The notes beneath the pieces are model-generated. The model was not told where the DNA came from and did no database searches. It saw only the letters and a list, made by a program, of their open reading frames with translations. Shown piece by piece: positions 58,521 through 64,000 of a DNA stretch of 64,000 nt. This DNA comes from Beta vulgaris subsp. vulgaris (taxonomy: Eukaryota > Streptophyta > Magnoliopsida > Caryophyllales > Amaranthaceae). The position numbers and the translations under genes were made by a program. The stretch is from contig NC_079205.1 of NCBI RefSeq assembly GCF_026745355.1, positions 56,315,573 through 56,379,572 of the forward strand. Direction: 5' to 3'. Position 1 is the stretch's first letter; every line of letters starts with the position of its first letter.

Positions 58521-58816
58521 ACAAAGATGCTCAGAAATATAAGCATTGCAAAAAAAAAATTATATCTTTATTCAGGAAATATATTCATCTTAATAGGCAC
58601 ATCTCATAAGATGGGAGGAAAAAAGGAGATCATAGCACGCAATTATAACTGTTCATATAAAAGAACTCGGAGGGAAAAGATGGGAAAAGGTGGGAAAAGG
58701 AATTAGAGATATTAGGTTCGAGGGAGAAGAGGAGGGGATCAAAATGATTTCGTTTCTATTTCAATCATTCAAACTTCAGAAGATTTTGAAGGAAATGACA
58801 ACCTTTCTTTCTATAA

Positions 58817-60886
58817 GAGCACTCCCAATGGTGATGGGTTTGATCACCAAAATTTCCTACTTACTCATGTTTTGATCATTTCATGATCAAATGTATCACC
58901 TCCACCCCACTCATGAACAAAAAACCCATCAAACTTCACTTTATCTCTCCTACTTTTCACTACTCCACCTCAACTTTCTCTCTCCTATTTCTCTTTCCTA
59001 CTTCAATAAATAATACTACCTCTGTTTTTATTTAGTTGCAACGTTTTGACTTTCACGCTTGCCAATGTACAATTTCAAATCATTTTATCTCTAATTGTAT
59101 GTAAGTAAAAATTATAAAAATTTGATATTATGAAAGCTCACATCGAAACGAATCAAACAAGACCCCACATGACTATATTTTGTTTAACATATAAATCAAT
59201 AAATGTGGTCAAATAAGAGAACATGAATAGTGCAATTTGTCAAACGTTGCAACTAAAAAAGAACGGAGGTAGTATAATTTACATACTTCCTCCGTTTTTT
59301 TTAGATGTTACACTTTCCTAAAATTGCATGGTTTTAAATAAATGTTACACTTTTTTTTATTTCCTAAATTGAAAAGTTTTATGCTGTAAAATTACTCACT
59401 TACCCTTACTTATAAGGGTTAATCAAAATTAAACTAACTTAATTTAACCTTATTATATACTAATTTAAATTAATTAACCTCCTCCCTTCTCTTCCACCAC
59501 CCCTCCCCCACCACCTCAGCTGCCCCATCCCTTCCCCCACCTTGCAGCCTCCTTACCCATCACCACATAAGCCCAGCGAACCCCCACCACCACCCCACCA
59601 CCATCCAAAATTGCCACCCAGCCACCCAGCTACCCGAAAATCCCACCCAGCCACCCAAAACCCCACCCACCGACCCGAAAACCCGACTCCCACCCACGAA
59701 AACCTTCCCCACCACCCCCACCCACCGAAAATCATGCAATTTTCTTCGCGCAAAACCACATATCCTCCATTTTCGGCGGTAGAGGTGAGGTTTTCGAGGC
59801 TATGGTGGAATTTTGCGGCGGTAGAAGTGGGGTTTTGCAAGGCTGGGCTGAGTTTTCGGCGCATGTTTAGGGTTTTCGGGTGGGTGGGTGGGGATTTCGG
59901 CTGTGGGGTGGGGTTTTCGGGTGGGTGGGTAGGGATTTCGGCGGGCTGGGTGGGGTTTTCGGGTGGGTGGGTGGGGATTTCGACGGGTGGGGTGGGAATT
60001 TCGACGGCTGGGGGAGGGATTTCGGTGGCTGGGTGAGGATTTCGGCGGGTGGGGTGGGGTTTTCGGTGGCTGGGTGGGATTTTCGGGTGGGTGGGTGGTT
60101 TTGGGTGGCTGGGTGGGTGGTTCGAATTTCGGGTGGGTGGTGGGGTGGTGGTGGCAGTTCTATGGGCTGCTGGGGTCCTCTTTTCTCTCTCCTCCCTTTC
60201 CTTTAACCCCATATTAATCCTCTCTTAATCCCTTCTTCAATTTTTGCCTAGGGAACCACATTTTTCAAAAGTGTAACATCTAAAAAAAAACGGAGGAAGT
60301 ATTAAAAATAAAAATGAATCATCTTATGATTACTTAAAATTATAATGATTAATTACCAAAATTAATTATCATTATTGGGTTATTAGTAAAATAAAAATTT
60401 ATTAGAAAATATGATTTTTTTTTTCCTTTTTTAGGTGAGAAGGAGAAGGTAAAAAATTATAGAGAAAAATGATGTATAAATATTTTTAGAGAGAGAAAGG
60501 TGAGGAGGAGAAGTGTTTTTTTTTGTTCTGAAATATATCAATATGGGTATCATTTTATAGAGGGGAAAAAAATATGAATTTTGGTATTTTTTTTTTTTGG
60601 AAATACGAATTTTCTGGGAAATTCCGTGGAAATTTCCACGAAATTTCCCAAAAAGAACACAGCAGCAGCCACGTGGCAGCTTGCCACTGGCTGGCTGTGT
60701 GTGACTAGGCTGATTTTGTCTTCCATTCACACGGTTCATTTGCTGATGGATTTGTTCACATGGTGATGGATGACAAAACATGTCATTTGGTGATAGGTTT
60801 TCTATCACCAATGGGATGCATGTTTTTTTTGTTCAACCCAAATTTTCTGATTTTGGTGATGAGTTATGTCACCATTGGGAGTGCTC
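58817..60886. mobile_element. Harbinger-like element containing two nested MITEs
   Basis: TAA at 58814-58816 and 60887-60889 flanks GAGCACTCCCAATGGTGA at the left and the same 18 bases on the opposite strand at the right. Inside lie a MITE at 59014-59275 (CTACCTCTGTTTTTATTTAG / CTACCTCCGTTCTTTTTTAG) and a second at 59285-60301. GGTGATGGGTTTGATCACCA-type palindromes lie near both ends. Non-coding. Confidence 0.85.
59285..60301. mobile_element. MITE with a GC-rich minisatellite core
   Basis: ATACTTCCTCCGTTTTTTTT then AGATGTTACACTTT at the left; the mirror (AAAGTGTAACATCT, AAAAAAAACGGAGGAAGTAT) at the right. Typical members are a few hundred bp. This one has about 700 bp of CCACC/CCCACC-rich, then GGTGGG-TTTTCGG repeats (59480-60180). 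The ORFs there (for example 59542-60036) are low-complexity Pro-, Gly- or Trp-rich frames and not genes. Confidence 0.8.
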
Positions 60887-61585
60887 TAATGCTAACAAAA
60901 TGTTATATCAGTCTGCTACTTAAATAAGAAATAACTACTACAATATGACTTACAAATCATTTTATCCCCATCATCAAATGACTTTTCTAATTACATCATG
61001 TCAGATCCGATAGATACACGTATGTGTAAGAAGTCCAACCATTACATAACCTAAAAGAAAACTATTACAAATATTCAATCAAATGTATCATCCATAAGTT
61101 TTCATTTATTTATTGAGGGTGGTTGCAAGATCATGGCATAGCTTAGGTCTAATGTCAATTCATATCACCTTTTCCTATTACATATTACACACTAAAACAA
61201 CTACATTACTCACTAATTTTTAAACCAAACATCTTCCCATAACTTAAGCCCTCAAAACAAAAACAAAAACAAAAACAAAAACAAAAACAGTACATTATTA
61301 GCTGATTAGCTCATCTCATGTCCAACAAGAAGACACATATACCCACAATTACAAAAATAAAACCACCCAAACAAACAATATAATCCAAGAATCTCTCAAA
61401 CTATTCCAAACTTCAATACTCAATTACTGTCACTCTTCACTCTTCACTACACCAGCACCAGCTTCTCTCTCTCTCTCCTCTTTTCCTTTCCAGCTCACAA
61501 CCCTAAATCAACAAAAATTATTTTCTTTCTTCTCAAATTTGCTCTGCAATTTCTGTGATCGATCCAAAAAACTGTGTTTTTTTTC
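60887..61585. other. Upstream region of the BTB gene
   Basis: Intergenic and 5'UTR sequence. (CAAAAA)n microsatellite at 61253-61290; CT-rich tract (CTTCTCTCTCTCTCTCC, about 61460-61480) in the probable leader. Confidence 0.5.
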
Positions 61586-62317
61586 ATGGATTCCTCAACT
61601 TCTCATCGGAATCCTCGTCGCCGGGAACCTCAAACTCGCCGGAAAACCGCCATTAAAGCTTCTTCATCTTCTTCTTCATGGTGTTGCTCTTTTAAAAGCC
61701 CTCCTAAATCACCTGAAACTCTTTCTCTCTCCTCCTCAAAAGCCCATCACAAAATAGTGGGACCCGCCTCAGAAACCTTGTCAAAGTCCCTAAATTCGTT
61801 CCCTAACTCTCCTCAGAGCTCCAAATCTGGGTTAAGTTTAGTGGGTCGAATCGACCGTCGTAGGATTCTCTCTCCTGGGCGAGTTTCACCCATTGATTCT
61901 GACATGATCCCGCCTAAAATTAGCAATGTGGGTCAGGAGCAGGAACTGAGTCGTGAACTGGGTTCAACTCGGAAGGTTGAGTTAGAGGAAGAAACAGAAA
62001 ATGGGGGTGAAAATGATGATGAAGATGTGGTTAGTGAGGAGGGTTTGGTTGAATTTGATGTGAGGTTGAGTTTGAAGGGTAAATATGGTGGTGGGTGTTT
62101 GGTTTTGGAGCTGAATTCCAAGATTTTGGGGGAAAATAGTTTGGTTTTTGATGGGTTGATTAAGGATTCTAAGAAGAGTGGTGGGTTTTGTAGGATTGAG
62201 GTTCCTGAGGTTGAAAATTTGGGTGTTTTCAGGGAGACTATTGAGCTTATGTTTGAAGAGGATGTTACCAAGAAGCTTATCAAGATTGGAGCTTTTCGCG
62301 CTATCGATGTTCTTGAG
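61586..62317 (+). CDS. BTB/POZ-domain protein, first exon (partial gene)
   Basis: 244 codons from ATG (MDSSTSHRNPRRREPQTRRK) to a donor GAG|GTACAT, phase 0. The start at 61586 is the first ATG of the frame. Residues 1-150 are Ser/Pro-rich and basic, probably disordered. From about 150 the sequence GLVEFDVRLSLKGKYGGGCL, then LELNSKILGENSLVFDGLI and FRETIELMFEEDVTKKLIKI followed by GAFRAIDVLE, fits the divergent BTB domain of plant BTB/POZ proteins of the At2g13690/At3g05675 type. Some plant BTB proteins link substrates to CUL3 ubiquitin ligases; that role is only family inference here. The remaining exons lie beyond 62318. Confidence 0.8.
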
Positions 62318-62539
62318 GTACATTTTTATGTTTTGATCTCTTGAAGCTCTTTGGATATGGTTTAATGCTATGTTTTTTTAGTGTTGTTGTTACTTTGTTA
62401 TGCTTTGGAGATTAATTAGTGATGGAAGGCATTGCAAATTAGGAACTCATAGTTATTATTTTTTAGCTGTGTTCCTCATTATGTTGTGTATGTACTTTGT
62501 ACCTAGTTTCTATTTTGATTTTTGTCTTATCATGTTGAA

Positions 62540-62905
62540 GTAGGTGAAGATAAGATAAGATTAGGGTGGTTTTGACATGTGAGACGTTGTCTAGAGGATG
62601 CACCAGTTAGGGTAGTGGAAGGTTGGGATGTAGGAGATTATAGAAGAAGTCATTGGGGGAGGCTGAAGATGACTTGGATGGAGAGTGCTGGGAATGATAT
62701 GAAGAAGTTAGGTTTGTAGGAGCATGTAGCACTTGATAGAAGAGAATGGAAGCAAAGCAACCATGTAACTTGTTTATAGGAGCATGTAGCACATGATAGA
62801 AGAGAATGGAGGCAAAGGAACCATGTAACTACCAATAGAGATATATCTCGATTCATGCAACCAACCCTATTTTAATGGGATTATGGCTCTGACATTGTTG
62901 TTGTT
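62540..62905 (+). pseudogene. RTE-type LINE 3' fragment in the BTB intron
   Basis: Reads RLRWF-like GHVRR, PVR, EEVIGGG/RLKMTW, then LDRREWK-like residues with stops, the C-terminal tail of RTE reverse transcriptases. It ends in GGGATTATGGCTCTGACATT then GTTGTTGTTG, the simple-repeat tail typical of RTE. A block of about 60 bp (AGGAGCATGTAGCAC to CCATGTAACT) is tandemly duplicated at 62715 and 62776. Confidence 0.6.
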
Positions 62906-63315
62906 GATGTAATGTTGAAGAAGGTAAGGGATTAAATGTGTTTTGTGTTGATCATTTCGTGTGTGTATCCAACACTTAACTGCTGCAAAGCAGACACTGT
63001 GATATATATTAAGCGGTATACACTGTTTTACTTTATCATGCTAACTATAATTGCTGTAAATCTTCAATACTAGGATGTAGGCTAGTTAATAACAATGATA
63101 TTCAAAGCTCTCATTTCCAGTTGTAGAAGGTTGGTTTGTACCACAAGTGTGGGGAAGTGTAGCTTTGAGATGGGAGCAAGTAAGGCATGAGTTATACTTT
63201 GGAAGTAAATGCCATTGAAGTTATTGGACATGGTGAAAATAAAGGTCGCATCAATTGAGTTTAGAGGGGGATTGGTTCATCGAATTTGTGTGGCATTGTA
63301 ATAGGTGGCTTGTAT

Positions 63316-63572
63316 ACGTCCTCTGTTTTTCTTAATGCACCATTTGCTTTTTGGCAGTTTTCATTAACCAACTTTGTTAAGCTATTTCACATTGTTTTGT
63401 AAGAAAAAACATAGGCAAGTGAGGTCTTGTTATATTCGTCTCAATGCGAGGATTCCAAATAAATTTTTTTAATAATTTTTACTTGTATGCAATTAGAGAT
63501 ATTAACTTTCAAAAAACCGTCTCGACAAACATGAAAAAGCAAACGGTGCAATTAAAAAAGAGGAAGTATAAG
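63316..63572. mobile_element. MITE of the GTCATGTGG family in the BTB intron
   Basis: Ends ACGTCCTCTGTTTTTCTTAA and ATACTTCCTCTTTTTTAATT (opposite strand), inner GTGAGGTCTTGTTATATTCG motif shared with 32130 and 59014. Confidence 0.65.
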
Positions 63573-63624
63573 ACTGGAGCATCAATGTGTCTGGAGCATC
63601 AAGCTTACATTATATTAGCTACAG

Positions 63625-63762
63625 TTTGTGGAATACTGGATTGGAAACTGGGGTTCTGCGGCGGAGAAAGTAGTGGAGTCCATGCTCGTAAAAGTTTGTG
63701 AAGGCTTGGTTTCTTATAGTTCATCCAATCTCTCTATGTCCTGCTACTGCTTGCATCTTTGT
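63625..63762 (+). CDS. Candidate downstream exon of the BTB gene
   Basis: After AGCTACAG the frame reads FVEYWIGNWGSAAEKVVESM then LVKVCEG, similar in pattern to the F-x-x-x-W-x-x-x-W segment downstream of the BTB domain in this plant family. A strong donor (TGT|GTAAGC) lies at about 63762, but the residues just before it look less conserved, so the exon may end earlier. No exon linking it to 62317 was identified. Confidence 0.35.
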
Positions 63763-64000
63763 GTAAGCATAACTACCACTCTTTTTCTGATGGTCCTTCA
63801 GAGCTCGATAAACATGGAAGGTTTGTATTCCTTAGTCGAGGAATGCCATAAACCCCTGTGATGTTTTTTGAGGATGTCTTGATGCGGCTCTTTTTATAAA
63901 TCATCTTCTCTCCAAAGCTACATTTCTTTGGCTATTCTTTTAGATGACAATTCCTATTATCCTAGCATAATTCTTAGGTAACTTTTAGCATTAAGGCAAA

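Noticed and set aside
59542..60212. Long overlapping ORFs on both strands (164 and 219 codons)
   Set aside because: Low-complexity Pro/Thr/Gly/Trp repeats inside a MITE; they arise from the CCACC/GGTGGG minisatellite.
61933..62323. Antisense ORFs opposite the BTB exon
   Set aside because: Shadow frames of a conserved coding exon.

Overview
The window is nuclear DNA of a flowering plant, almost certainly a eudicot. Evidence is the NAC transcription factor, PMEI and pectin acetylesterase genes, GT-AG introns, a Ty1/copia element primed by initiator tRNA-Met, L1-type LINEs with plant-style RNase H, plant SINEs, and many hAT, Harbinger-like and 'CTCCNTCCG' MITEs. The species cannot be fixed from the sequence. 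Most of the 64 kb is AT-rich intergenic DNA made of nested mobile elements, with a handful of host genes.

Layout. 1-6.6 kb: internal exons of a minus-strand pectin acetylesterase gene. One intron has taken a 4.7 kb hAT element (8-bp target duplication TAAAGACT), and one exon lies between the arms of a 424-bp, >99% identical inverted repeat. 6.6-15.5 kb: MITEs, a decayed LINE 3' end, a Harbinger-type MITE and a 1.45 kb poly(A) retroposon with a 14-bp target duplication. 15.6-21.1 kb: a nearly intact L1-type LINE (13-bp target duplication) inserted in one copy of a 0.7 kb direct duplication; the other copy is at 25.2-25.95 kb. Between the copies, 21.9-22.85 kb is a terminal-inverted-repeat element that appears to have captured two host gene pieces (a lectin-receptor-kinase N-terminus and a MYB repeat), fused in one ORF. 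26.0-31.1 kb: a young Ty1/copia element with near-identical LTRs. 31-38 kb: MITEs, hAT ends, Helitron-like pieces, TA microsatellites.

38.7-40.5 kb: an apparently intact NAC transcription factor gene on the plus strand, with TATA box, 5'UTR intron and a candidate uORF. 42.96 kb: a tRNA-like sequence. 43.3-45.3 kb: a three-exon minus-strand gene for a 101-residue acidic protein of unknown function, preceded by a TATA box and two G-boxes. 46-49 kb: hAT, LINE and SINE remnants. 50.2-50.8 kb: a complete single-exon PMEI/invertase-inhibitor-like gene on the minus strand. 51.5-60.9 kb: hAT MITEs (one with a perfect 8-bp target duplication), a 33-bp minisatellite of dyads, a SINE, and nested MITEs. 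61.6-64 kb: first exon of a BTB/POZ-domain gene whose intron holds an RTE-type LINE remnant and a MITE, then a candidate downstream exon.

Two of the host genes, pectin acetylesterase and PMEI, act on cell-wall pectin, but they lie about 45 kb apart and there is no sign that they are co-regulated. The most unusual points are the near-perfect inverted repeat around a pectin acetylesterase exon, the gene-capturing TIR element with a chimeric ORF, and a run of single-base disruptions at short homopolymers that should be checked against reads before any of these genes is called a pseudogene.
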